Source: Macrococcoides canis (GTDB lineage: Bacteria > Bacillota > Bacilli > Staphylococcales > Staphylococcaceae). From it: a stretch of 64,000 bases of DNA. Below, piece by piece: positions 8,066 to 17,084 of this stretch. Location of the stretch: positions 124,001-188,000 of the forward strand of contig NZ_CP021059.1 in NCBI RefSeq assembly GCF_002119805.1. Reading direction: 5' to 3'. The notes under the pieces are model-generated. The model saw nothing but the letters and a program-made list of their open reading frames with translations, was not told the origin of the DNA and made no database searches. Made by a program: the position numbers and the translations under genes. The number at the start of each line of letters is the position of its first letter. The first letter of the stretch is position 1.

Positions 8066-9706
8066 ATGAGTAAACATATCACGATAATAGGCTCGGGTTT
8101 AAGCGGTCTTGTTGCTGCAACTGAACTGCTGAAAGCTGGCCATGAAGTAACGATGTTAGATCAGGAGCATGTCAGTGCGATTGGGGGACAAGCTTTTTGG
8201 AGTTTCGGAGGATTATTTCTCGTTAATTCTAAAGTGCAAAGAAGATTAGGTGTTAAAGATAGTTATGAACTTGCTTATACAGACTGGATGAATACAGCGA
8301 AGTTTGATCGTCTTGATGATGAAGATATATGGGCTAAACAGTGGGCAGAAGCTTATATTAAATTTGCTGCATTTGAAAAAGAAAGCTACTTGAAAAGCAT
8401 GGGTGTTAAATTATCGCCAATACTTGGATGGGCAGAACGTGGCGGTAGTTCTGCAAATGGTCATGGTAATTCTGTACCGAGATTTCACATTACTTGGGGC
8501 ACAGGACCAGGACTAGTTAAACCTTTTGCTGACTATGTTATGCAACATCCGAAATTCAAATTTCTCGCAAGACATCAAGTGACGAAGCTGAATATCAAAG
8601 ACGCTGCCATTCACTCCATTGAAGGCAACATTTTAGAACATAATGATGTCCCGAGAGGCGTAGCATCTTCTAGAAAAGTGATTGACCAGTTTGAATTTGG
8701 AGTAACGAATTTAATTATTACGACTGGTGGTATCGGTGCTAATCATGAGCTTATCAAGAAGAATTGGCCGAAACGATTAGGGAAAGCACCAACACGAATG
8801 ATTCAAGGTGTTCCTGATTCGACAGACGGTAAGATGCTGAAAATCAGTGAAGATGCAGGTGCTCGTCTAGTAAATAAAGACCGCATGTGGCATTATACTG
8901 AGGGGATTAAAAATCATTCTCCTATATGGAGTAATCACGGGATTCGAATTATTCCTGGGCCTTCATCCATGTGGTTTGATGCAACAGGAAGACGATTTGA
9001 AGCGCCTGATTATCCAGGATTTGATACACTACACACTTTAGAGTCAATTTGTAAGACAGGGTATGATTATTCATGGTTCATACTTACAGAACAAATATTA
9101 AAGAAAGAATTCGTATTATCTGGTTCTGAACAAAATCCAGATCTCACGAATAAAGATATTAAATTAATATTGAAAGAACGCTTATCAAGTAATGCAACAC
9201 AACCCGTTGAAATGTTTAAGAATAAAGGGGAAGACTTTGTTGTGGCGGATAATTTAAAAGATTTAGTAAATGGTATGAATGCACTAACGGGAGAAAACCT
9301 TATAGATTATCACTCGATTGAAAAAGAGATTAAATTAAGGGACCTTCAAATTGATAATCCATATAGTAAAGATCCGCAAATTACTTTTATTAATGGTGCA
9401 CGCCATTTCATTGGAGATAAATTTATACGTACAGCCAAACCACATAAATTTCTAAAGGATAATGAAAAATTAATCGCGGTTAAACTTAATATTATCAGTA
9501 GAAAAACTTTAGGTGGTATTCAGACAGATTTAAATAGCCAGGTCTTTAATCAGCAGAATGAACGCATTCAAGGGCTTTATGCTGCTGGTGAAGTAGCAGG
9601 ATTTGGTGGAGGCGGTGTACATGGTTATGGTGCGTTAGAAGGTACATTTCTTGGAGGATGTATCTTTAGTGGATATCGCGCAGCACAAGGGATTATCAAT
9701 ACTTAA
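8066..9706 (+). CDS. FAD-binding dehydrogenase, KstD-like
   Basis: A 546-residue flavoprotein with an N-terminal dinucleotide motif (IIGSGLSGLVAATELLKAG, residues 7-25) and the C-terminal FAD-contact segment GEVAGFGGGGVHGYGALEG. This matches the fumarate-reductase/3-ketosteroid-dehydrogenase-like group often labelled FAD-binding dehydrogenase. No signal peptide is present, so it is cytoplasmic. The true substrate is unknown; steroid metabolism is not implied. The ATG follows AGAAGGAGTG. It stands alone between two terminators, next to the MHS/cyclodeaminase operon and a convergent amidohydrolase, so a shared catabolic theme is possible but unproven. Confidence 0.75.
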   Translation: MSKHITIIGSGLSGLVAATELLKAGHEVTMLDQEHVSAIGGQAFWSFGGLFLVNSKVQRRLGVKDSYELAYTDWMNTAKFDRLDDEDIWAKQWAEAYIKFAAFEKESYLKSMGVKLSPILGWAERGGSSANGHGNSVPRFHITWGTGPGLVKPFADYVMQHPKFKFLARHQVTKLNIKDAAIHSIEGNILEHNDVPRGVASSRKVIDQFEFGVTNLIITTGGIGANHELIKKNWPKRLGKAPTRMIQGVPDSTDGKMLKISEDAGARLVNKDRMWHYTEGIKNHSPIWSNHGIRIIPGPSSMWFDATGRRFEAPDYPGFDTLHTLESICKTGYDYSWFILTEQILKKEFVLSGSEQNPDLTNKDIKLILKERLSSNATQPVEMFKNKGEDFVVADNLKDLVNGMNALTGENLIDYHSIEKEIKLRDLQIDNPYSKDPQITFINGARHFIGDKFIRTAKPHKFLKDNEKLIAVKLNIISRKTLGGIQTDLNSQVFNQQNERIQGLYAAGEVAGFGGGGVHGYGALEGTFLGGCIFSGYRAAQGIINT

Positions 9707-9724
9707 ATAATTAGATTTATACAG

Positions 9725-9774
9725 AAACCCCCATCTGATACTTTAATTTATTATGAGTATCAGATGGGGGTTTA
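9725..9774. terminator. Bidirectional terminator
   Basis: AAACCCCCATCTGATACT pairs with its complement (9756-9773), with T-rich flanks on both strands, between two convergent genes. Confidence 0.9.
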
Positions 9775-9807
9775 ATGCGTAAATATATATTATTTCATTA
9801 CGTATTT

Positions 9808-10752
9808 TTATACTTTATATAATTTCAATGCGTTGCTTTGTAATATACCGTCAATCGATGTTCCATCCAGACCGCTTTCTTTAATGTATGTCACTGCACG
9901 AGTATACTTATCATCCTGGAAGTAAGGGAAATCACTACCAAGCATAAAGTGTGATACGTCAAATGTGTCTACAGCGTTAATGAGCGACGGCTTATGAAAA
10001 TTTGCTGTATCGAACCAGAAATGTTCTGTTAACATCTCTAATGGACTTGATTTAAACGCATCCCAATCTTCGAAGTTATCTTCAATACGCTGCATTAAGA
10101 ATGGCAGTGCACCACCGAGATGAGAAATATGGAATTTAATATTAGGATATTTTGATGGAATATCATTTTTTAGCAGTTGCAATGTTGCTAACATAGATTC
10201 TATTGGAGCACCTACAACCCATTCTAAATGAAAATCGTTAATCATAGGACTATTTGCACCGCACCCAGTCGGATGTACATATATTACTGCCGAAAGTTCG
10301 TTCATCGCTTCGAAGAACGGTTCAAATCTCTTATCTCCTATAGAAATTTCATCTCTTACTAAAGTAGGAATTGCAATTCCTATAAAGGCTTTCTTTGAAA
10401 GGAGTTCTCTTGCTTCTTCAATTGCTTGCTGCACATAAGGTAAAGATACTGCTCCGTATGCAAGAAACTTTTCTGGATAATGGTTAACAAGCTCTTCGTA
10501 AAGTGAATTGATCATCGTTGCTGCTTCATGCGCTTCTTTTTCAGAACCCCATTGTGGTGATTGCGGTGTCGCAGAAATGATCTGCATTTTAACATTCGCT
10601 TCTTCCATCATACGAAAACGCTCTTTTAAGTCTTCTTCTGTATTACTCGCTTTTATTCCTCTTGCTACGTCTGTCGAAGTAGAACCGATAGATTTCAAAT
10701 AATCAAGATATGCTTCGCTCCATAAATGTGCGTGTGTATCAATGTGTGTCAT
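9808..10752 (-). CDS. ACMSD-like metal-dependent amidohydrolase
   Basis: A 314-residue TIM-barrel amidohydrolase/decarboxylase of the aminocarboxymuconate-semialdehyde decarboxylase type. The metal site is visible in the N-terminal HIDTHAHLW (H7, H9), a central His in VHPTGCG, KFHISHLGGALPF and the catalytic Asp in LGSDFPYFQ. Related enzymes decarboxylate or hydrolyse aromatic or lactone-like acids. The ATG follows AGGAGGAAATATA. It is separated from its neighbours and could work with the flavoprotein or transporter operon next door; the substrate is not recognisable. Confidence 0.75.
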   Translation of the reverse strand: MTHIDTHAHLWSEAYLDYLKSIGSTSTDVARGIKASNTEEDLKERFRMMEEANVKMQIISATPQSPQWGSEKEAHEAATMINSLYEELVNHYPEKFLAYGAVSLPYVQQAIEEARELLSKKAFIGIAIPTLVRDEISIGDKRFEPFFEAMNELSAVIYVHPTGCGANSPMINDFHLEWVVGAPIESMLATLQLLKNDIPSKYPNIKFHISHLGGALPFLMQRIEDNFEDWDAFKSSPLEMLTEHFWFDTANFHKPSLINAVDTFDVSHFMLGSDFPYFQDDKYTRAVTYIKESGLDGTSIDGILQSNALKLYKV

Positions 10753-10853
10753 TATATTTCCTCCTGTAAATAATGTTTAATAAAATAGCTTAAAAATATT
10801 TATAGATATACCGATTGAAGATACAGTGTGAAACGTCAAGGAATGTTCGTGAT

Positions 10854-11744
10854 TCATGGCTGCCTCAATAAATCTGAAAGTGCGATTTTGACGTTCGGAT
10901 ATGAAAATTTAAAACCATGGGCTAATAGCTTTTCTGGCAACACTTTTTGACCTTTCGTCACCATAATGGACTGTTCTCCTAATAGAAGTTCAATCAATTT
11001 ACTTGGGGTAACGAAATAATGCGGACGATGGATTGTCCGAGCAATCACCTTTCCAAGTTGTTGCTGTGTTACAGGATAGGGTGCAGTTAAATTATATACA
11101 CCTGTTAAACGATGTTTATATATATATAGGATTGCATCCACTAAATCATCCAGGTGAATCCACGAGAAAGGTTGTGTGCCTTTACCAATAGGTCCTCCAG
11201 CAAATAATTGATATGGTTTAATCATAAGCGGTAGTGCGCCTCCTTTATCGGAGAATATAACACCGAAACGTACGTAAGCAACATCATTTCCATTGTGCTC
11301 TATTTTTTTGGCTTCTTTTTCCCATAAATGCACGGTTTCTGATAAGAAATCAAAGGGTTCGAAAGCATCTTGTTCAGTATATATTGTTTCATTTGAAGGA
11401 GGATAATAACCTACAGCACTTGCAGAAATGAGTAATGGTACATTTTGCATATTATCGATGATAGGTAACAATTTTTTTGTAGATTCGATTCTGCTTATTT
11501 GAATCGCTTCTTTATGTTCTTTTGTCCAGCGTTGATTCAGGGAAGCGCCTGCTAGATTGATGACAAGATCGACATCAGGAATATATTGTTCAAAATTATC
11601 TTTGTCCCAATTAATATATGTAATATTGTCATGGTTTTCTTTATCTGAACGTGTAAGGATGTATATGTCATCTTCAGATGAAAACTTTTGTTGTAATGCT
11701 TTTCCGACAAGTCCGGTTCCACCGGTCATTAATATTTTAGTCAT
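10854..11744 (-). CDS. TIGR01777-type NAD(P)-dependent epimerase
   Basis: A 296-residue atypical short-chain dehydrogenase of the YfcH/SDR39U1 group. The N-terminal nucleotide motif is MTGGTGLVGKAL (residues 6-17); the family-typical segments NLAGASLNQRWT and SASAVGYYP follow. The C-terminal 45 residues (VTKGQKVLPEKLLAHGFKF) are the DUF1731 tail. It is a cytoplasmic oxidoreductase of unknown substrate. The ribosome site AAAGGAGTG precedes the ATG. It is divergent from the acetyltransferase gene at 11830. Confidence 0.85.
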   Translation of the reverse strand: MTKILMTGGTGLVGKALQQKFSSEDDIYILTRSDKENHDNITYINWDKDNFEQYIPDVDLVINLAGASLNQRWTKEHKEAIQISRIESTKKLLPIIDNMQNVPLLISASAVGYYPPSNETIYTEQDAFEPFDFLSETVHLWEKEAKKIEHNGNDVAYVRFGVIFSDKGGALPLMIKPYQLFAGGPIGKGTQPFSWIHLDDLVDAILYIYKHRLTGVYNLTAPYPVTQQQLGKVIARTIHRPHYFVTPSKLIELLLGEQSIMVTKGQKVLPEKLLAHGFKFSYPNVKIALSDLLRQP

Positions 11745-11829
11745 AACATCACTCCTTTTTTTAAATTGTAATTATTATACATATACCCTTTTATTGATGT
11801 TATAATGAATAAAAAATTCAGGAGGACGT

Positions 11830-12306
11830 ATGGAATTAAAATTTTATAACGATTCATTGCATGATTATGTTGAAAAATATACGTTATCAAAAGAACAGCT
11901 TAAATTTGTTCGTTCCCCGGTAAATAATATTGAAATTGCTAAGTACAATAAGCAACGTTATCCTGTACTTGGTTTTGATAATGAGACATGTGTTTCATTT
12001 TTTGTGCTCGATATGGAAAGTGAATTTAAAGAACAATTTGAAGTAATAGATGCTGTCTATCTCCGTTCATTTTCTACTGATTATCGTTATTTAAGAAGAG
12101 GTTATGCGCGACAGATGCTCACATGTGCCCCGAAATTCATTCATGAGCATTTTCCGGATATTAAATATATTGCGCTACTTGTGGACGATCCTAATATCCA
12201 TGCACAAACGTTGTATCAGAAAGCAGGCTTCACGATAGGTAAACAAATTAAAGGTGAACGATATGATGGTCATTTAATGTATTATGAAATCGTAAAGGGA
12301 TTATAA
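11830..12306 (+). CDS. GNAT family N-acetyltransferase
   Basis: A 158-residue GNAT protein. The acetyl-CoA-binding stretch is FSTDYRYLRRGYARQML, and the C-terminal half has IALLVDDPNIHAQTLYQKAGFTIG, a standard last-strand arrangement. The substrate is unknown. AGGAGG precedes the ATG. It is monocistronic and ends at a bidirectional terminator facing the dioxygenase gene. Confidence 0.8.
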   Translation: MELKFYNDSLHDYVEKYTLSKEQLKFVRSPVNNIEIAKYNKQRYPVLGFDNETCVSFFVLDMESEFKEQFEVIDAVYLRSFSTDYRYLRRGYARQMLTCAPKFIHEHFPDIKYIALLVDDPNIHAQTLYQKAGFTIGKQIKGERYDGHLMYYEIVKGL

Positions 12307-12320
12307 TTTATCTTATTTTT

Positions 12321-12369
12321 AAATAGCCGAACAGTATTAAGGAGTAATTCTTAATACTGTTCGGCTATA
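12321..12369. terminator. Bidirectional hairpin terminator
   Basis: ATAGCCGAACAGTATTAA pairs with its complement across a 10-base loop, between convergent genes. The T runs are weak on both sides. Confidence 0.7.
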
Positions 12370-12385
12370 CTGTATTTTCTATAGT

Positions 12386-13309
12386 CTATTCAATAGGTTT
12401 TAAAGCTTTTAGAATTTCCGCTCTATCTTTTTCTAAGAATTCTGGTAGATTGAGTTTTTTACCTAGATCTTCTTTCTTTGTATCGACCATAAATCCTGGT
12501 CCTGAAGTTGCAAACTCGAACATAATACCGTTTTGGCGGTAATATACTGATTTAAAGAACCAGCGATCAATGATGCCTGTATGCTTACCGGGAAGTTGAT
12601 CTAGCTTTTCAATGAGCGCTTCTAAATCTTGTACCTCCGGCATATCCACTGCAATATGGTGAACATATCCGCGCCCAGGTGTCACTGTATGTCCGTCTTG
12701 CTCTACGACGACAAAGTCACTGTATAGACCATTTGCATCTAATGTAAAGATATTGCTATCAATACGTCTCGTATATCCTAATGTTTCAGTTAAAAATTGT
12801 GCTGACTTCTCAATGCTTCTTACACGAAGTTCAACAGGTCCCATCCCTAATATTTGATAGGTCTCAGGAATATCAGAATAATGATTTTTCTTCCATGCAT
12901 TTGGGTAAGGCATGTCATTGTTAGGTAACAGGACGATTTCTAAAGCATCACGATCTTCAAATAATAGGCCGTCATGACCAGCGTAATGAATTGGGTGCGT
13001 CTCTATACCATGTTGATTCAAGCGTTGTTCGAAATATTTAAGTGCTGCTTGATCTGGAACGAGTAATGAAAGTCTATGAATACTGTTTGTTCCTTTTTTA
13101 GTCATACTGGCATTAGGAATTTCAAAGAAACTGAGTAATGTACCAGGTGATCCTTCTTCATCACCGTAGAAGAAATGATACATTGTTGGGTTATCCTGGT
13201 TGACCGAAATTTCTACGAGTCTAAGCCCAAGGATATTCGTATAAAAGTCTTTGTTTTGTTTTACGTCTTTTGTATACATTGAAATATGATGATGTCCGTT
13301 AATTTTCAT
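12386..13309 (-). CDS. VOC ring-cleaving dioxygenase (MhqO-like)
   Basis: A 307-residue protein of two tandem vicinal-oxygen-chelate domains. Metal ligands are read from GHHHISMYT at the N-terminus, GYVHHIAVDMP in domain 2 and MFEFATSGPGFM near the C-terminus. This architecture matches the Bacillus MhqO/MhqA/MhqE and staphylococcal ring-cleaving dioxygenases induced by quinones and diamide-like electrophiles, which are thought to open hydroquinone rings. It is the second gene of a two-gene operon: its ATG overlaps the TAA of the preceding dioxygenase (TAATG), so translation is coupled. Confidence 0.85.
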   Translation of the reverse strand: MKINGHHHISMYTKDVKQNKDFYTNILGLRLVEISVNQDNPTMYHFFYGDEEGSPGTLLSFFEIPNASMTKKGTNSIHRLSLLVPDQAALKYFEQRLNQHGIETHPIHYAGHDGLLFEDRDALEIVLLPNNDMPYPNAWKKNHYSDIPETYQILGMGPVELRVRSIEKSAQFLTETLGYTRRIDSNIFTLDANGLYSDFVVVEQDGHTVTPGRGYVHHIAVDMPEVQDLEALIEKLDQLPGKHTGIIDRWFFKSVYYRQNGIMFEFATSGPGFMVDTKKEDLGKKLNLPEFLEKDRAEILKALKPIE

Positions 13310-14277
13310 TATGCTCTTCCTTCTTTCTTTTTGAGTAAGTGTTCTATTTTTTCACGTTTATTTTCTAGATAGTCTGGCAATACGAGAGGTATATCATAAA
13401 ACTGAGTAGCATCCTTATCAGGCTGATGAATTTTATGTCCTTCCATTGTTGCAACTTCAATTAATATGTTATTGGGTTCTCGATAATAGAGCGATTGAAA
13501 GAACTCACGATTCTTAATCGGAGAAAGATAGAAATTTCTATCCGACAACGCTTTATGTAATGCTTCTAACTCCGCAATACCTTCAATAGAGAGTGCAAGG
13601 TGATGGATAGAACCGATTCCTGTAACTTCATCTTCGTTGTCATTGTCATGGATGATATGGATTTCATGAGTAAATCGTGAACTTTGATTGCGTAATATTG
13701 TCACTTGTCTATCCGTTTCAAAAAAACTTGTTTCATCAGTTGCTTTAAATCCGTAATAACGTTCAAGTTCATTAATCGTTGCTCGAGCATATTTTACCCT
13801 TACTTGTATCGCATCAAGTGAGAGTATACGAAAGTCCTCAGGTATATCTGTATGTTCTGGACCAGGATAAACATTGTTATCGTCATGATGCACTACAGTT
13901 AAACCAAGCATCGTATTATCTGGTGCTTCAAAGCGTACAGTATCTCGGCCGTTTATATGCTCCAGGCCATAATGACAAACGTTAAAAGCATCAAATCTTT
14001 CCATCCAGAAATAGAGCGCTTCAGTAGAGTGTACTTTAAAGATCAGACGTTCTATAGCATTCGTTCCAAATTGTTTGTCGGCACCATCTTCAATTTCAAA
14101 GATTGTAACTTCAGTACCAGGTTGTCCTTTTGCATCACCAAAGAAGAGATGATACATTTGGTTATCATCTTGATTCACAGTCTTCATCATAAGATCGAGT
14201 CCTAATACATTACGATAAAAGTGGAATGAGGGTTCAGCTTTTCGATTAATAATAGAAACATGGTGTATAATAGTCAT
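13309..14277 (-). CDS. VOC ring-cleaving dioxygenase paralog
   Basis: 322 residues, two VOC domains: the N-terminal TIIHHVSIINR, SIHHLALSIEG in domain 2 and ILIEVATMEG near the C-terminus keep the His/His/Glu metal set. It is more divergent than its neighbours (the usual FEIATDGPGF end is changed to IEVATMEGHKI), so it may prefer another substrate. The ATG ending at 14277 is chosen over a GTG six bases upstream because AAGGAG is spaced correctly for it. It leads the operon and is divergent from a third paralog. Confidence 0.85.
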   Translation of the reverse strand: MTIIHHVSIINRKAEPSFHFYRNVLGLDLMMKTVNQDDNQMYHLFFGDAKGQPGTEVTIFEIEDGADKQFGTNAIERLIFKVHSTEALYFWMERFDAFNVCHYGLEHINGRDTVRFEAPDNTMLGLTVVHHDDNNVYPGPEHTDIPEDFRILSLDAIQVRVKYARATINELERYYGFKATDETSFFETDRQVTILRNQSSRFTHEIHIIHDNDNEDEVTGIGSIHHLALSIEGIAELEALHKALSDRNFYLSPIKNREFFQSLYYREPNNILIEVATMEGHKIHQPDKDATQFYDIPLVLPDYLENKREKIEHLLKKKEGRA

Positions 14278-14306
14278 AATCACAACTCCTTCAATTTGTA
14301 ATGCAA

Positions 14307-14327
14307 GCTTATATTAATACTATAAGC
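14307..14327 (-). promoter_or_regulatory. Palindrome before the dioxygenase pair
   Basis: A perfect inverted repeat, GCTTATA-N7-TATAAGC, lies 30 bases upstream of the minus-strand dioxygenase start, in the promoter region. It contains the same TATATTAAT core as the operator-like site at 14387 but with a longer centre. It is probably a repressor site; the regulator is unknown. Confidence 0.55.
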
Positions 14328-14386
14328 ATATTTATCTTTATTTCGTAATGATAAATCTTATCCCTTGCATAAAAGTTAGTTATAAG

Positions 14387-14401
14387 ATATATTAATTATA
14401 C
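14387..14401 (+). promoter_or_regulatory. QsrR/YodB-like operator
   Basis: ATATA-TTAAT-TATAC differs at one base from the GTATA-N5-TATAC palindrome described for staphylococcal QsrR (YodB family, quinone-sensing). It lies 36 bases before the dioxygenase start at 14437. Similar sites precede two other operons in this window. Confidence 0.55.
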
Positions 14402-14436
14402 TAACTATATTAAATACATCAAAGGTGGTAATAATA

Positions 14437-15396
14437 ATGCAAGAATTAACAGGTATTCATCACGTAACAGCAATTACAAGTAGCGCAGAAAAAATTTATG
14501 ACTTTTTTAATGATATTCTAGGGATGCGTCTCGTTAAAAAGACTGTAAACCAAGACGATATCAGTACGTATCATCTCTTTTTCGCAGATGATGCTGGTAA
14601 TGCCGGCACTGACATGACATTCTTTGATTTTGAAGGTATTCAAAAAGGCAAACATGGTACAAATGAAATCGCAAGAACTTCATTTAGAGTGCCAAATGAT
14701 AAAGCAGTTGAATATTTCTTAGAGCGTTTTGAACAATTTAATGTGAAACATGAAGGCATTCAGGAAATGTTTGGTCGTAAGATCTTGCCGTTTGAAGATT
14801 TTGACGGGCAATTATATCAAATTATTTCTGATGAGAATGACAAAGGTGTCGCACCAGGTACACCATGGAAAAATGGTCCCGTACCTGTAGAATATGCGAT
14901 TCATGGCTTAGGTCCAGTATTTATTACAGTGAGCCAGTTCACAGCATTTAAATCTGCATTCGAAAAAGTATATATGTTTAAAGAAACTGCTTCTGAAGAT
15001 AATTACCATCTGTTTGAAACAGGAGAAGGTGGTAACGGAGCATCAGTAATCATCGTTGACGATACGACAAGTGCAGCAGCTTACCAAGGATTTGGGACAG
15101 TGCACCATGTTGCATTTAGAGTACCAGATGAAAAAGGGTTAAATGAATGGATTGAACGTTTACAAGAGTTCGGTTTACCAAATTCAGGATATGTAGATAG
15201 ATTCTTCTTTAAATCTTTATATGCACGTCTTGCAATGCCGATATTATTTGAAATTGCAACAGATGGCCCAGGATTTATGGGAGATGAGCCATATGAAACA
15301 TTAGGTGAAAAACTTTCATTACCACCGTTCCTTGAAGGAAAACGTGAAGAAATTGAAAAACAAGTGAGACATATCGATACTGTAAGAAGTAAGTAG
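14437..15396 (+). CDS. VOC ring-cleaving dioxygenase
   Basis: 319 residues with two VOC domains: LTGIHHVTAITS, GTVHHVAFRVP and ILFEIATDGPGFMGDE carry the predicted metal ligands. It is a typical MhqO/SACOL0409-like enzyme of the quinone-stress response. The ATG at 14437 follows AAAGGTGG; an in-frame GTG at 14425 lies inside that ribosome site. An MhqD-type esterase follows after 13 bases, giving a dioxygenase-esterase operon like the one at 23096-24649. A QsrR-like operator lies upstream. Confidence 0.88.
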   Translation: MQELTGIHHVTAITSSAEKIYDFFNDILGMRLVKKTVNQDDISTYHLFFADDAGNAGTDMTFFDFEGIQKGKHGTNEIARTSFRVPNDKAVEYFLERFEQFNVKHEGIQEMFGRKILPFEDFDGQLYQIISDENDKGVAPGTPWKNGPVPVEYAIHGLGPVFITVSQFTAFKSAFEKVYMFKETASEDNYHLFETGEGGNGASVIIVDDTTSAAAYQGFGTVHHVAFRVPDEKGLNEWIERLQEFGLPNSGYVDRFFFKSLYARLAMPILFEIATDGPGFMGDEPYETLGEKLSLPPFLEGKREEIEKQVRHIDTVRSK

Positions 15397-15409
15397 GAGG
15401 TAGAGCTGC

Positions 15410-15982
15410 ATGAATTACTTTTATCAAAAGAATAATAATGATACTCTGATTGTATTGTTTCATGGTACTGGGGGCAATGAATATCAACTTCTGCAACTGA
15501 TGGGTGATGTATATCATAATGCCGATATTTTGAGCTTTGAGGGTAATTTTGGTGAAGGTATTTCACGCAGATTCTTTCCGCCGCTAGTAAATGGCCAACT
15601 GGAACGCGAACGTTATAATGAAGCGGTTCAATCGTTTATGTCGATATGGGATACGCTTAAATTACAATATCGACATATCGTATTGATTGGATATTCTAAT
15701 GGGGCTAACTTTATTATTGGTCTGTTAGAGCAAGGGATTAAGGTGGATGAGGCGATTCTGATGCATCCATCGAATTTAGGCTATGACATATCCAATGCAT
15801 CTAGTGCTATTAGAATAATCCTTACAGCGGGAGCCAATGATTACATTGCACCTGCTGGCCAAGTTAAGCAATTGGAACAACAGTTTGCTACGAAATTTAA
15901 AGACGTTAAGTTCATTTTATTAGATGGTGGTCATGAATTAGATGAGCAAGAAGCGATCACAATAAAATCATATGTAAATTAA
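15410..15982 (+). CDS. MhqD-type carboxylesterase
   Basis: A 190-residue alpha/beta hydrolase of the phospholipase/carboxylesterase type. The oxyanion-loop motif is LFHGTGGNE (about residues 15-23), the nucleophile elbow GYSNGAN, the acid in GANDYIAP and the His in GGHELDEQE. MhqD in Bacillus and Staphylococcus is co-induced with ring-cleaving dioxygenases. It lies 13 bases after the dioxygenase gene with its own AGGAGG. The operon ends at a strong terminator. Confidence 0.85.
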   Translation: MNYFYQKNNNDTLIVLFHGTGGNEYQLLQLMGDVYHNADILSFEGNFGEGISRRFFPPLVNGQLERERYNEAVQSFMSIWDTLKLQYRHIVLIGYSNGANFIIGLLEQGIKVDEAILMHPSNLGYDISNASSAIRIILTAGANDYIAPAGQVKQLEQQFATKFKDVKFILLDGGHELDEQEAITIKSYVN

Positions 15983-16012
15983 AAGGAGGCGCAGTGCGCC
16001 TCCTTTTAATTT
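15976..16012. terminator. Bidirectional terminator
   Basis: AAATTAAAAGGAGGCGC pairs with its complement around a three-base loop. It also contains the stop codon of the convergent lactate dehydrogenase gene. Confidence 0.9.
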
Positions 16013-16998
16013 ACTCGATTATCACAGCTTCCTGTTTCGATGACTTGTTTTGCAGAATCAAGACCACCTTCAACTAAGTTCATTACGGCAGTTTCTGTAT
16101 AAAAAGCGATATGTTGAGAGACGAGGACATCTTCGCGCTGGATGAGTTCTAACAGAACTTCATCTTCTACTGTTGTATCGCTAAAGTCTTTCGGGAAATA
16201 AGGTGCTTCATTTTCATAAGTATCTAAGGCAGCAGCTGCGACTTTTCCTGAATTTAATGCATCTAGCAAGTCTTTCGTGTTTACAATCTTGCCACGTGCA
16301 GTATTTACGATAAATACACCGTCTTTCATTTTTGAGAATAAAGATTTATCAAACATATATGTATTCTCTTTTGTAAGTGGCATATGGATTGAAATTAAAT
16401 CTGCCTTTTCAATCGCCTCGTCAAGTGAGTCTGTATATGTTAAGAATGCTTCTGCTTTCTCATTTGGATATAGATCGTAACCGATAACTTCGGCGCCGAA
16501 GCCATTAAATATTTGACCAGCGATTGTACCAATTCTTCCTGTTCCGATAATAGCAACAGTCATTGAACGCATTTCTTTGCTGATGATGGATTTATTCCAA
16601 GTGAAATCATGTTGTTTCACTTTATTTTGGATTTTTTCTGTATTTCTAATGATGTTCATTGCTGCTGTGACAGCGTATTCTGCAATTGCATTTGGAGAGT
16701 AACTAGGAACGTTGGATATGATTAAGTTATGTGCAGTTGCTTTTTCAAGATTGAACATATCAAAACCAGCAGATCGCTGGGCAACTTGTTTTATACCTTG
16801 AGCAGCAATCTGTTCATAAATGTCATCTTCAAAGGGTGCAGTCTGGCTTGTAGATAATCCATCGTATCCTTCTAATAAATGTACGTTCTCTAAAGTTAAC
16901 GGATCAGGATTAAAAGTAACTTCTACATTATTCTTCTCAGCCCAGTTTAATGCAGCCTCTTTTTCATCTTCTCTTGTCCCAAACATGATTAATTTCAT
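16006..16998 (-). CDS. ldhD: D-lactate dehydrogenase
   Basis: A 330-residue D-2-hydroxyacid dehydrogenase, full length for the D-LDH group. It has the NAD motif AIIGTGRIGTIAGQ, the substrate/catalytic segments NTARGKIVNTKDLL (Arg), ALDTYENEAP (Glu) and SQHIAFYTETA (His). It converts pyruvate and NADH to D-lactate in the cytoplasm. The N-terminal MKLIMFGTREDE is typical of staphylococcal Ddh. It is monocistronic. I found no convincing Rex box upstream, although this gene is Rex-controlled in some relatives. Confidence 0.88.
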   Translation of the reverse strand: MKLIMFGTREDEKEAALNWAEKNNVEVTFNPDPLTLENVHLLEGYDGLSTSQTAPFEDDIYEQIAAQGIKQVAQRSAGFDMFNLEKATAHNLIISNVPSYSPNAIAEYAVTAAMNIIRNTEKIQNKVKQHDFTWNKSIISKEMRSMTVAIIGTGRIGTIAGQIFNGFGAEVIGYDLYPNEKAEAFLTYTDSLDEAIEKADLISIHMPLTKENTYMFDKSLFSKMKDGVFIVNTARGKIVNTKDLLDALNSGKVAAAALDTYENEAPYFPKDFSDTTVEDEVLLELIQREDVLVSQHIAFYTETAVMNLVEGGLDSAKQVIETGSCDNRVN

Positions 16999-17084
16999 TG
17001 CGCATCGCTCCTGTTCATATTGTGATATATGTGCGTGAATAATTATATTGTACCTATATTGCTTTAATTACTCACGACAAATGC

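Noticed and set aside
15081-15566. Minus-strand 161-codon frame over the dioxygenase/esterase junction
   Set aside because: It lies opposite two well-supported genes and has no domain or ribosome site.
16999-17084. Rex box upstream of D-lactate dehydrogenase
   Set aside because: The ATTGTGATATATGTGCGTG stretch lacks a complementary TTCACAA half.
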